Of a stretch of DNA of 64,000 bases, positions 1 to 7,942 are shown piece after piece. The position numbers were made by a program, and so were the translations under genes. This stretch comes from Desulfobulbaceae bacterium. GTDB taxonomy: Bacteria > Desulfobacterota > Desulfobulbia > Desulfobulbales > Desulfocapsaceae. Positions within the stretch are counted from its first letter, which is position 1. Each line of letters starts with the position of its first letter. The notes under the pieces are model-generated. The model was not told the DNA's origin and did no database searches. It saw only the letters and a list, made by a program, of their open reading frames with translations. The stretch covers positions 17,380 to 81,379 of the forward strand of contig JAAELB010000218.1 of the NCBI GenBank assembly GCA_024227155.1. Reading direction: 5' to 3'.

Positions 1-221
1 GCCCTTAAGTGATTTTTTATGGAAACCTTTGCCGTGGTTTCCACCATATCCGTGATGGTCTGATTGGATTTGTTCAGTTCTTCCTGGATACGATGCTTGA
101 GATTCTTTTTGGTATTATAGAAGAGCAGGGCGAAGCTTAAGGTGAATATGATCAGGGATATGAGAGCATAGGTCAGGAAAAGTTTAAATTTTAAGGAAAG
201 ATTTTGAAAAAATGTTCTCAA
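1..221 (-). CDS. N-terminus of a membrane-anchored sensor protein (cut by window edge)
   Basis: Only the first 73 codons are inside the window. Translation begins at a TTG whose upstream GAGGAAA is a good ribosome binding site; an in-frame TAA further upstream rules out a longer start. The visible protein has a short basic N-terminus, one strong hydrophobic segment (about residues 13-34, rich in Leu, Ile and Phe) and then a charged, helical stretch with Lys, Glu, Asn and Gln typical of the first periplasmic helix of sensor kinases or chemoreceptors. The family cannot be fixed from this piece. A sensor histidine kinase, chemoreceptor or diguanylate cyclase are all possible. Confidence 0.55.
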   Translation of the reverse strand, partial: MRTFFQNLSLKFKLFLTYALISLIIFTLSFALLFYNTKKNLKHRIQEELNKSNQTITDMVETTAKVSIKNHLR

Positions 222-288
222 ATTAAGTATTTCCTCAGCTCCATTATTCTTATAAGTTTCGTTTTTGCACCTTGCTTTTTAGAGCCAG

Positions 289-756
289 TCATTCATCAAG
301 GCATATGAAGCGATAGAGGAATGGTGTTTTTAAGGTGCCAATCGCAATGACATCGCCATCATTGAGAACTGAAGAACCACCATTATCTTCGCCGCCAACA
401 CTATTTCCCCCAACCCTCGTTCCACAGTTACTTCCCCGATCGACTAATACGTAATTGCTGCCATCTTTTTCTATACTCAGGTGTTCACGGGAAATGTTCA
501 GCAGCGGTCCCTGATCAATCAGGTATAGATTGTTGTTGGGTTCCTGGTTGTTGATGAGAGGTCGTTCGAGTCGCTCTATTTTGCCATTTATTGTCCTGAC
601 ACGGGATTCACGACCAATACGAAACGGATACTTTCTGATAACAATGAACTCATCAATCCGTTGTCCTATGGGCACTGCCTCCAGAGCTTCAGTTGTGAGT
701 GCCTTGAGTACTGCACGCGGTGTTATCCTCTCTAAAATTTCCTGTTTTTCATCCAT
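289..756 (-). CDS. FHA-domain protein
   Basis: This 155-residue protein ends in a forkhead-associated domain, which binds phosphothreonine peptides. Visible hallmarks are FRIGRES (about 45-51), the SREH segment (about 89-92) and SNCGT (about 109-113), in the order and spacing of the FHA fold, ending near the C-terminus. The first 40 residues are helical and not recognised. The start is the ATG at 756; a TTG five codons upstream (771) is also in frame, but neither has a strong ribosome binding site. There is no kinase next door in the window, so its phosphoprotein partner is unknown. FHA proteins commonly serve Ser/Thr kinase signalling or secretion systems; which applies here is not visible. 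Confidence 0.8.
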   Translation of the reverse strand: MDEKQEILERITPRAVLKALTTEALEAVPIGQRIDEFIVIRKYPFRIGRESRVRTINGKIERLERPLINNQEPNNNLYLIDQGPLLNISREHLSIEKDGSNYVLVDRGSNCGTRVGGNSVGGEDNGGSSVLNDGDVIAIGTLKTPFLYRFICLDE

Positions 757-976
757 ATAATCAACCCGCAAAAATTCAATGACCAGATGTCATTAAACGT
801 AATGGAATAAAACAACTACGTCCGGCTCAATACCTTTAACAGCAATAGAGTATCGGTTTCTGTATAATATTACAAATATTTTTCCTGTGGTGTTGTCATT
901 ACTGTTTTTTAATTTCGACACTTGTCACAGGATACAACATGATTGTGCGATCGTTTCTGTGATTGAAGAACTTAAT

Positions 977-1005
977 TTGACTTTGGTATCTAAACAATTG
1001 ATAAT
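977..1005 (+). promoter_or_regulatory. Sigma70-type promoter upstream of the Na/Pi cotransporter gene
   Basis: TTGACT at 977-982 and GATAAT at 1000-1005 are separated by 17 bases; each hexamer matches the consensus at five of six positions. Transcription would start near 1012, about 40 bases before the transporter ATG. The rest of the stretch 757-1052 holds no convincing gene. Confidence 0.5.
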
Positions 1006-1052
1006 TGAGGCTGAGGTGTCAAATTATAAGATAAATATTGAAGCGTTCAAAC

Positions 1053-2816
1053 ATGATAAAGAGATTTCTATTCTTACCTATTCTTCTTCTCGTAGGCTAT
1101 GCACTTATTGAAAGTGGAAATTTTGCAACTATTGCAGCGGGCATTGCTATATTTATTGTTGGCATGCTGTTCATGGAAGATGGCTTTAAGCTCTTTACCG
1201 GTGGAATTCTCTCGCAAATCCTAAAAAAAACAACAGATACAGTTCCAAAAGCGGTATTCAGTGGCTTTTTCGCGACGGCTGTTGTTCAAAGTTCATCCCT
1301 GGTGAGTGTCATTGCCATATCTTTTCTTTCCGCCGAGCTCATCGCTCTTTCACAGGCTGTCGGCATTATTTTTGGAGCAAATATAGGCACAACTACTACT
1401 GCCTGGATAGTTTCCGCCTTTGGCATGAAGATCAAGATTTCCGCCTTTGCCATGCCGATGATAGTTTTTGGGGTGCTCTTTACTTTTTTTTCAAATAGGA
1501 CCTATAAAGGTCTTGGCAATATTCTCCTGGGTCTTGGTTTTATTTTTCTTGGAATATCATTTATGAAGGATGGGTTCGAAACCCTGAAGAGTGGTATAGA
1601 CCTGTCACAGTACAGTGTTAGCGGCCTGTTGGGGATTTTTGTTTATATTTTAGTAGGGGCGATTGCCACAATAATTATCCAGTCTAGCAGTGCCACCATG
1701 GCTCTTATCATTACAGCGGTGGCTACAGGGCAGATCGATTATATGAATTCATTGTGTCTTGCCATAGGGGCAAATTTGGGTACGACGGTCACGGCTGTTT
1801 TGGGTGCCATTACCTCCAATGCCAATGGTAAAAGGTTGGCGGTTGCCCATTTTATTTTCAATGTGTTGACGGCATTATTTGCAATTGTATTCATAAAAAT
1901 ACTAATGAATCTTGTGGACATGTTGAGTATTTACGTTGGTATTGGCAGTGATGATATCGCCATGAAACTGTCTCTGTTTCACACTATTTTTAATGTTGCC
2001 GGGGTGTTGCTCATAACACCATTTACAGGAAGGTTAGTAACATTTCTGGAGACCCTTTTTGTTTTTGCAGAAGACCGGCGGGGACGACCACGGTATTTAG
2101 ATGAGGAAGTTATTAAAAGTTCCGGACCAGCAATAGCAGCGCTCTATAAAGAGGCAGAACATCTCTACGACACCGTTGCAAAAATTATTGTTCAGGCCTT
2201 GCGCCTCCATCGTCATGAAGTCTTTTCAGAAGCAGAAATGGATGAAGTCGTAAAGACAGTGAAGGGTGAAGCTGTTGATATCGATCATCTGTATCAGCGG
2301 AAAATTAAATTTCTCTATAGTGATATTTTGAAATATTCAATTCTTGCGGAAAAGAATATGGATAGAGTCCAGAGAAAAAAGGTGTATAAAATCAAACTTG
2401 CCTGCCGTGATATGATTGATGCTGTGAAGGAAATTCGTGAGCTACAAAAAAATATTGTCAGATATATGGCAAGAGATAACGACTATATTAAGAATGAATA
2501 TAACTTTTTACGCAGAGATTTAGCAGAGGTGTTAAGGGTGGTAACAGAGTTTCAGGGAAATCCTGGAGACATTGAGACGGTTGCTCAACTTGAGACAGCA
2601 CGGGAGCAAAATAAAGGACTTGATATAGTTTCAGCCAAAAGGCTCAGCATTTTATTAAGAGATGGGAACATAGATGACACCATGGCCTCTTCGTTGCTCA
2701 ATGACGGCACCTATACCAGTAAGATAGCCGGAAATCTTATTACAAGTGCGGAAATTTTATGGGGCATTGAAGAGGAGGACAGTGAATTAGAACTTGAGTT
2801 AAGTGAACTCACGTAG
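1053..2816 (+). CDS. Na/Pi cotransporter family protein with C-terminal PhoU-like domain
   Basis: A membrane protein of 587 residues with about eight to nine hydrophobic segments in the first 330 residues, followed by a soluble helical region. It carries the two inverted QSSS repeats diagnostic of the NptA / type II Na/phosphate cotransporter fold (about residues 79 and 210), each followed by a GAN(I/L)GTT motif (about 108 and 239). Residues about 345-530 resemble a PhoU-type helical bundle, as in many bacterial members. The likely role is sodium-coupled uptake of phosphate or a similar anion across the inner membrane. The start is uncertain: ATG 1053 is used here, but TTG 1038 is in frame, and neither has a clear ribosome binding site. 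A good promoter lies just upstream. Confidence 0.85.
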   Translation: MIKRFLFLPILLLVGYALIESGNFATIAAGIAIFIVGMLFMEDGFKLFTGGILSQILKKTTDTVPKAVFSGFFATAVVQSSSLVSVIAISFLSAELIALSQAVGIIFGANIGTTTTAWIVSAFGMKIKISAFAMPMIVFGVLFTFFSNRTYKGLGNILLGLGFIFLGISFMKDGFETLKSGIDLSQYSVSGLLGIFVYILVGAIATIIIQSSSATMALIITAVATGQIDYMNSLCLAIGANLGTTVTAVLGAITSNANGKRLAVAHFIFNVLTALFAIVFIKILMNLVDMLSIYVGIGSDDIAMKLSLFHTIFNVAGVLLITPFTGRLVTFLETLFVFAEDRRGRPRYLDEEVIKSSGPAIAALYKEAEHLYDTVAKIIVQALRLHRHEVFSEAEMDEVVKTVKGEAVDIDHLYQRKIKFLYSDILKYSILAEKNMDRVQRKKVYKIKLACRDMIDAVKEIRELQKNIVRYMARDNDYIKNEYNFLRRDLAEVLRVVTEFQGNPGDIETVAQLETAREQNKGLDIVSAKRLSILLRDGNIDDTMASSLLNDGTYTSKIAGNLITSAEILWGIEEEDSELELELSELT

Positions 2817-2856
2817 GATTTTACAACCCCTGCCCTACGAAACACAACAATTCGGG

Positions 2857-3747
2857 TTAGCTGTTGTTGATGCAGTATGTCAGTGTCTCATCTAAGGAGG
2901 TGTCAATAAACTGATAACCCCCATCAAGCAAAACCTTTGGTGTGGCCCTGGTGCTGGAAAGTAACATCTCATCTGCCATCTGACCAAAGATTAACTTTGC
3001 CATAAACCCTGGTACTTTGAACAATGTTGGACAGTTAAGCGCTCTACCTAAAGACTTAGTGAGATCTTTGTTCGTTGTTGGAGTTGGAGTGACAACATTG
3101 ACGGGGCCCGATATTTGATCTGTCTTAATTAGAAAATCAACGATATTGGCAACATCTCGAATACTGATCCAGCTGATGAACTGTTTCCCATTTCCTACCA
3201 CTCCGCCAACCTTCATGGTAAATGGTGGAATCATTTTGTGAAGGGGGCCGCCATTAGGACTGAGAATCATACCGAAGCGTAAATGTATTACCCGGATACC
3301 CATATTAGAAAGCGGCTTGGTTTCATTTTCCCACTTTTTACAAACCTCTGCAAGAAAACCATCCCCAGGAGAACTGTCTTCGTCGAGCAGCTCATCGCCT
3401 CTATTTCCATAGAAACCTACTGCGGAGGCTGAGAGGAAAATTTTAGGCTTCACAGGTAAAAGAGAAATATAATCTACGAGTTCACGTGTACCTTCAACAC
3501 GGCTATTGAAAATGAGAGATTTTCTGATTTTAGTCCATCGTCCAGATGCTACATTTTCCCCGGCAAGGTGGATAACTGAGTGGAACCTGTCGTTACTGCC
3601 TGTATGGAGGTTTGCGGTGTTCCAGAAGTGTTTGGAGGAGGCGTCCTGGGTTCGTTTCAGGCACTGGATCGAATACCCCTTACTGAATAACGATTCCACG
3701 AGAGAATTGCCAACAAGTCCACTGCTTCCGGTGATCAGAGTTTTCAT
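2857..3747 (-). CDS. TIGR01777-type NAD-dependent epimerase (YfcH-like)
   Basis: A 296-residue extended short-chain dehydrogenase. The N-terminal Rossmann motif is TGSSGLVG (residues 6-13), and the middle carries HLAGENV and SASAVGFYG segments typical of the TIGR01777/YfcH group; the last about 50 residues match the DUF1731 tail (MLLSS, GGYQF). The substrate of this group is not established. The gene overlaps the upstream ygbA-like gene by 4 bases, so the two are almost certainly co-transcribed and translationally coupled. It converges on the transporter gene. Confidence 0.85.
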   Translation of the reverse strand: MKTLITGSSGLVGNSLVESLFSKGYSIQCLKRTQDASSKHFWNTANLHTGSNDRFHSVIHLAGENVASGRWTKIRKSLIFNSRVEGTRELVDYISLLPVKPKIFLSASAVGFYGNRGDELLDEDSSPGDGFLAEVCKKWENETKPLSNMGIRVIHLRFGMILSPNGGPLHKMIPPFTMKVGGVVGNGKQFISWISIRDVANIVDFLIKTDQISGPVNVVTPTPTTNKDLTKSLGRALNCPTLFKVPGFMAKLIFGQMADEMLLSSTRATPKVLLDGGYQFIDTSLDETLTYCINNS

Positions 3748-4085
3748 CGAGTGGTACCTCCGGTCTTAGATTGTTTTTTACCATCCAAGATATGCAGAAT
3801 GGCGAGTAGGGGATGACTAAAGAGCATCCTGGGCCCTGCGTAGCGCATGATTGAGCGAACTTTGTCGCGCATCTCTTTTTTGTAGCAGTGAACATGGCAG
3901 TTTGCACAGGTCGGTTTTTCTATACCAAATGGGCAATGTTGTAATCTTTTCTCAGCGTATTTTTGCACTGCTGTACAGTCTTCACATAGGGGTTGTTGGG
4001 GGCTGTTATGATGTTTGTTGCAATAGATTTTCAACATACATTGAAAGGTGAGCAATTCACGGTGTAGTCTGCCGGTTAATTCCAT
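3744..4085 (-). CDS. ygbA: YgbA-type (nitrous oxide-stimulated promoter family) Cys-rich protein
   Basis: A 113-residue protein matching the YgbA_NO family: YCNKHH, LCEDC, CPFG, KPTCANCHVHCY and a conserved RYAGPRML block near residue 85-92. The cluster of cysteines and histidines fits metal or Fe-S binding. In E. coli ygbA is controlled by NsrR and linked to recovery from nitrosative stress (established for that species; inferred here). The start ATG 4085 is used; another Met at residue 17 is possible, as there is no strong ribosome binding site. The 4-base overlap with the downstream epimerase gene points to one transcript. Confidence 0.85.
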   Translation of the reverse strand: MELTGRLHRELLTFQCMLKIYCNKHHNSPQQPLCEDCTAVQKYAEKRLQHCPFGIEKPTCANCHVHCYKKEMRDKVRSIMRYAGPRMLFSHPLLAILHILDGKKQSKTGGTTR

Positions 4086-4124
4086 GGCACAAGTAATCTT
4101 GATAAAGTTGAAAAGGTGAAGATT

Positions 4125-4655
4125 TCAGATGAAATCTACGCCAGGTAGTGATGCTTTCTCTATTTCTTCCACTATGGCGTCAGCAACCTGGTCCTGGCTG
4201 AGTTTTGAGCATTCCACTGTAATATCTGCATAGGTTGTGTACAATTCTTCCCTTTCTTCAAAAAGATCTTGGAATGTTTGCTCCGGCCGTTTTGCCAACC
4301 CTCTCGTTTCGTAGTTGTGTATTCGGGCTTTTAAGGCTGTGAGATCAGCCTGTAGAAAGACAGAAAGCCCTTCTTGTTTCAAATGTTGCATTGCTGAGTG
4401 GCTGTAGGCTGCAGACCCCCCGGTTGCAATTATGTGATTCTTACAGCGAACTGATAGAAGGACCTGTTCTTCTATTTTTCGAAGTGCCATGGAACCCTGG
4501 GAGTCAACAATTTCCTGAAGACTTTTCTTAGTGAGGTTCTGGATTAGTATGTCAGTATCAAGGAATCGCTTTGCAATAAGTTTTGCTAGTATCACACCGA
4601 CTGTACTCTTACCGGAACCGGGCATGCCGATGAGAACTATATTTGATTTTTTCAT
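4125..4655 (-). CDS. aroK: Shikimate kinase
   Basis: A 176-residue P-loop kinase that phosphorylates shikimate at the 3-hydroxyl using ATP, the fifth step of the chorismate pathway in the cytoplasm. The Walker A motif GMPGSGKST is at residues 10-18, followed by the DTD motif at about 33-35 that holds the substrate, and a GGSA loop near residue 79 in place of the usual GGG. An Arg in the lid (TRGLAKRPEQ, about 117-126) fits the family. Length is normal. It lies 40 bases downstream of the ygbA start on the same strand, so it may lead the aroK-ygbA-epimerase transcript. Confidence 0.88.
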   Translation of the reverse strand: MKKSNIVLIGMPGSGKSTVGVILAKLIAKRFLDTDILIQNLTKKSLQEIVDSQGSMALRKIEEQVLLSVRCKNHIIATGGSAAYSHSAMQHLKQEGLSVFLQADLTALKARIHNYETRGLAKRPEQTFQDLFEEREELYTTYADITVECSKLSQDQVADAIVEEIEKASLPGVDFI

Positions 4656-4929
4656 AGTAATTGTTAATTTAGAGGAAAAACTTTTTGTATGACGAAAAAA
4701 TAAACAGGATTACCCAAGAGGCAAACATAAAATAAAGATGCTTACTATAGTGTACGATGGGGTGGAATAGATAATCATTTTTGTAGCTTATGCCGGCAAC
4801 GAATTGTAATTATGCTATCATATACCTTGTAGAATGAAAAAATGTGAGTTTTAATTATAGCGTGGTTATATAAAAAATACCTTTCACAGGGTGTTAGATT
4901 GTTTTTGGTAATGTCAAAGGAATAACGGA

Positions 4930-5259
4930 ATGGAAATTTTTACGAAAATCGCTGAATGGTTCAACTCCACCCATATTCATCAGCAGGTTATGGAAGTAGA
5001 CTATATAGGGTTGTCATCTAATCCCTGGTTTATGGTACCTTTTGTGTTGTTACTTTGCTATATGCTCTTTAAGCAAAGATGGAAGGACCTTGTAATTACA
5101 GTAATCTTTGTTGCTGTATGGTGGGTTTCAGGTACAGCTTATGTTGACTCTTTAATTGTCAATGGCGTGGTTCAGATGGAAAAGATACTGCCGATAGTTT
5201 TTGGAGGAGCCGTTGTTTTAGGGTTTGTAATTTATCTCCTGTTCGGCAGATCAGATTGA
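4930..5259 (+). CDS. Small membrane protein, unknown function
   Basis: I do not recognise this 109-residue protein. It has three hydrophobic segments (about residues 35-50, 54-71 and 84-105) separated by short charged loops (KQRWKD after the first), and a soluble, aromatic-rich N-terminus of about 28 residues. The ATG has AAAGGAATAACGGA upstream, a usable ribosome binding site. It ends 12 bases before the CNB-DUF4388 gene, so the two are probably co-expressed and the membrane protein could be a target or anchor for that regulator; this is inference from position only. The 274-base gap upstream (4656-4929) is AT-rich and shows no gene. Confidence 0.6.
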   Translation: MEIFTKIAEWFNSTHIHQQVMEVDYIGLSSNPWFMVPFVLLLCYMLFKQRWKDLVITVIFVAVWWVSGTAYVDSLIVNGVVQMEKILPIVFGGAVVLGFVIYLLFGRSD

Positions 5260-5271
5260 CTGGTATAAAAT

Positions 5272-6345
5272 ATGCAGTTTAGAAACGGAATATTTATAAT
5301 AACAGAAGAAGATCATTGCCCTCTTTATAACGTTAGAGAAGAGTTGGAGGTAAACGAGGGGATATTAACCCTGCCGGTGAGTAAGCCAACCTGTCTTACC
5401 CTCGCAAAAGATTTAGTGGAAATAGCATCTGCTGAAAGCAGTTTTGAAAGATATTCAAAAGGTGCCACCGAGAAGGTGAAGTTTGAGTGTGGCGGATGTA
5501 CCGGGTTAATCAGGTTTGAATATAAAAAAGATAAAGGTTTTGCAACTCTGCAAATGAAATTGCTTGTGGCAACCGAGAAACGTGAAAAGCTCAGGGGAAT
5601 AAATAGATTTGCAGGTCTCTTGAGATCTATCAAGACCTTTTCTTCCCTTGCAGACGATGACCTGCTTGACCTTGCATCTCTACTCGATCTCATTGACTAT
5701 CCTTGGCAATTCCCTATAACGCAAAAAGGGGATCCCGGTGACCGGTTATTTATTTTACTTTCCGGTAGAGCAGAAGTCCTTGATGATCAAGGAATTATCC
5801 TGGCGGAAATGGAAAAAGGTGAGGTTTTTGGCGAAATGAGTCTTTTATCTGGCGAGCGGGTCACCATGACTATTATGGCGGCTTCACCATGCCAGGTCGC
5901 AGTGATGAACCAGAAAGATTTCCGTTTTATCCTTAACAGATTTCCTTCTCTGCAGGTGTTTTTCTATAAGCTGCTTGTCGGCAGAATTGCTAAAATTAAT
6001 GAACAACGGGCAGAGGAACTCTCTTCCGGAATGGTCGGGCAACTCAATGATATAGCGGCGGTTGAACTTTGTCAGATGGTTAATTCCAATCAGAAAACAG
6101 GTCGGCTGCATATGGAGGTTGGTGATAAGCGTGGTAATATCCTTTTTAATGAGGGTGAAATTGTCCATGCAGAGTTTGGAGGTGTGAGTGGCAGAGATGG
6201 TTTTTACGAAATTTTAACCCTTGATAATGGTCGTTTCAAATTCACCCAGGGGTTGACGCCTGAGGAAAAACAGTTAGATGTAATTGGTGGCTTCATGGGG
6301 ATGGTAATGGAGGGAATGAAGCGATTAGATGACAAGCGCAGGTAA
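5272..6345 (+). CDS. Cyclic nucleotide-binding domain protein with DUF4388 (PATAN-like) domain
   Basis: A 357-residue soluble regulator. Residues about 1-125 are an unassigned domain containing a CGGC motif (about 73-76). Residues about 128-245 form a cyclic nucleotide-binding domain of the Crp fold (GDPGDRLFIL, FGEMSLLSGE). The last about 100 residues match DUF4388, a domain common in deltaproteobacterial signalling proteins (LNDIAAVELCQMV, TGRLHM, GEIVHAEFGG). There is no DNA-binding domain, so it probably acts by protein contact. The start ATG 5272 follows the small membrane protein gene by 12 bases. The stop codon is immediately followed by repeat B2. Confidence 0.8.
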   Translation: MQFRNGIFIITEEDHCPLYNVREELEVNEGILTLPVSKPTCLTLAKDLVEIASAESSFERYSKGATEKVKFECGGCTGLIRFEYKKDKGFATLQMKLLVATEKREKLRGINRFAGLLRSIKTFSSLADDDLLDLASLLDLIDYPWQFPITQKGDPGDRLFILLSGRAEVLDDQGIILAEMEKGEVFGEMSLLSGERVTMTIMAASPCQVAVMNQKDFRFILNRFPSLQVFFYKLLVGRIAKINEQRAEELSSGMVGQLNDIAAVELCQMVNSNQKTGRLHMEVGDKRGNILFNEGEIVHAEFGGVSGRDGFYEILTLDNGRFKFTQGLTPEEKQLDVIGGFMGMVMEGMKRLDDKRR

Positions 6346-6423
6346 GGAACGTACACTAAATAACATGAACATTTTACTTGCCCTTTATTCCACCGCCTAC
6401 ACTTAAAAAAAATCTTTGTATAT
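6346..6423. repeat. Intergenic repeat family B, single arm (B2)
   Basis: These 78 bases, starting right after the TAA of the CNB gene, match the reverse complement of the right arm of the inverted repeat at 63738-63897. By eye roughly 85-90 percent of positions agree, including TTACTTGCCCTTTATTCCAC and CACTTAAAAAAA followed by TCTTTGTATAT. Only one arm is present here. The first in-frame TTG (6378) of the next gene lies within this repeat, which argues against it as a real start. Confidence 0.75.
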
Positions 6424-6443
6424 CAGTAACTCAGAAAAGAACC

Positions 6444-7148
6444 ATGGACCGACGGCAATTAAAAAAACAGCTCATTTCTTTACTTTCATCCTCTGATTTA
6501 CATTCGATTTATGCTCAGCTTGATGGTTTTCCTCAAAAAGCTCTCCTCAATCCTCTCTTTATAGCACTTTGTCATCCGCTTGAAAAAGTTAGATGGCATG
6601 CGGTGTGTTGTTTTGGCAAAATAGTTTCAGTTATAGCGGGGAAGGATTTTGAAGCTGCCAGGGTCGTGATGCGACGATTTTTATGGACTCTTAATGATGA
6701 GTCAGGTGGAATAGGGTGGGGCGCTCCAGAGTCGATGGGCGAAATCATGTGTCATAACCGGCAGTTGCGAGAAGAATATCTACATATGCTGATCTCCTAT
6801 ATGCGTGAAGACGGAGAAGAATTGTACCAGGATGGCAACTACCTTGAGTTACCACTGTTGCAACGAGGTCTTCTCTGGGGGGTTGGACGTTTGTGTCAAG
6901 TTAGCCCCGGTCAGATGGTTGACGCTGGGGTTGTTGATGATCTCGTTGCCTATTTAGATTCTCCAGATATGCAGGTTCGTGGTATGGCTCTATGGGCCTT
7001 AAGCCATCTTAACACTGGTGTAGCTTCAGCTGATGTTTTATCGCTGCTTGATTCCACTGCCAGTTTACAGTTGTTCAGTGACGGTGCGATGCATACTATC
7101 GCTATAGCGGATCTCGCAAGGACAGTAGCAGAAATACCAACAGCTTAA
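6444..7148 (+). CDS. HEAT-repeat-like protein (resembles DVU0298 family)
   Basis: A 234-residue soluble, helix-rich protein with pairs of amphipathic helices of HEAT type (LEKVRWHAVCCFGKIV at about 43-58; DMQVRGMALWALSHL near 180-195). It resembles the family annotated as DVU0298 in sulfate reducers; I recall this family rather than having searched it. The start ATG 6444 (MDRRQ) is preferred because an upstream in-frame TTG at 6378 falls inside repeat B2. HEAT proteins are scaffolds, so no reaction is proposed. The amidase gene follows after 5 bases, suggesting co-transcription. Confidence 0.65.
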   Translation: MDRRQLKKQLISLLSSSDLHSIYAQLDGFPQKALLNPLFIALCHPLEKVRWHAVCCFGKIVSVIAGKDFEAARVVMRRFLWTLNDESGGIGWGAPESMGEIMCHNRQLREEYLHMLISYMREDGEELYQDGNYLELPLLQRGLLWGVGRLCQVSPGQMVDAGVVDDLVAYLDSPDMQVRGMALWALSHLNTGVASADVLSLLDSTASLQLFSDGAMHTIAIADLARTVAEIPTA

Positions 7149-7153
7149 TAGTT

Positions 7154-7930
7154 ATGGCTCAGGATAATAAACTTCAAAACGTTGGCTTTGTACAATTTCC
7201 CATTATTGCTGGGGATGTTGAAGTAAATCTGCATGGTCTCTGTTTACATATTGAAGAGATGCAGCCAGTCAGGAACAGTTTACTTGTCTTGCCGGAACTT
7301 TGGGTAACAGGCTTTCATTATAGAAGAATGTCCATGCTGGTAGACGAGATTCCAGGGGTATTTGAAAAACTAACCGTGCTGGCGAATCAATTTGGTATCT
7401 ATCTCGCGGGTTCATACCCGGAAAAAAATAGAGAAGGAAAGTTTTTCAACAGTTTGTTTGTCATAGGCAAAGACGGCAGCTATGGTCCCTATAGAAAACA
7501 ACAGTTATTTCCAGGAGAGGAGGTCGTCTTTGTCCCTGAAACGACAAAGCCACAGTTACTCTCCACTCCCCATGGAAATATTGGCGCTATAATCTGTTAC
7601 GACCTTCGGTTTCCGGGGATCTCAAGGAGCCTTTGCCAACAGGGTGCCGAGGTTCTCATCTGTTCTGCACTGTGGCCCAAAAGACGGATAGGACACTGGG
7701 AATCTCTTCTAATAGCACGTGCAATTGAAAACCAGATATTTGTTGTTGGTTGTAACGGGGTGGGTTTTAATGGAAAAATTGAACTGGGTGGCAACTCATT
7801 AATAATATCTCCGGAAGGTGTTGTGCTTTCACGGGGAGACGAGAAACAGGATGGAGCTGTAGTTGAACTTGACTGGTCGATTATGACCAGTTTCAGAGAC
7901 CAGTTTAATTCCGTAGCGATAAAGGAATAA
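7154..7930 (+). CDS. Carbon-nitrogen hydrolase (nitrilase superfamily, omega-amidase-like)
   Basis: A 258-residue member of the nitrilase/amidase superfamily with the full catalytic set visible: Glu48 in LPELWVTGF, Lys115 in YRKQQLF and Cys148 in IICYDLRFP. The size and motif context fit the YafV / Nit2 omega-amidase branch, which hydrolyses small amides such as 2-oxoglutaramate; a cleaning or salvage role is likely but the substrate is inferred. The gene begins 5 bases after the HEAT-like gene and converges, with a 12-base gap, on the SDR gene. Confidence 0.88.
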   Translation: MAQDNKLQNVGFVQFPIIAGDVEVNLHGLCLHIEEMQPVRNSLLVLPELWVTGFHYRRMSMLVDEIPGVFEKLTVLANQFGIYLAGSYPEKNREGKFFNSLFVIGKDGSYGPYRKQQLFPGEEVVFVPETTKPQLLSTPHGNIGAIICYDLRFPGISRSLCQQGAEVLICSALWPKRRIGHWESLLIARAIENQIFVVGCNGVGFNGKIELGGNSLIISPEGVVLSRGDEKQDGAVVELDWSIMTSFRDQFNSVAIKE

Positions 7931-7942
7931 GGCGTAGGTGGG

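Noticed and set aside
887-1111. Forward 74-codon frame upstream of the Na/Pi gene
   Set aside because: It overlaps the real gene in another frame, holds its promoter, and shows no protein-like pattern.
3680-3907. Reverse 75-codon frame with several Cys overlapping ygbA
   Set aside because: It is a shadow of the ygbA and epimerase genes in another frame.
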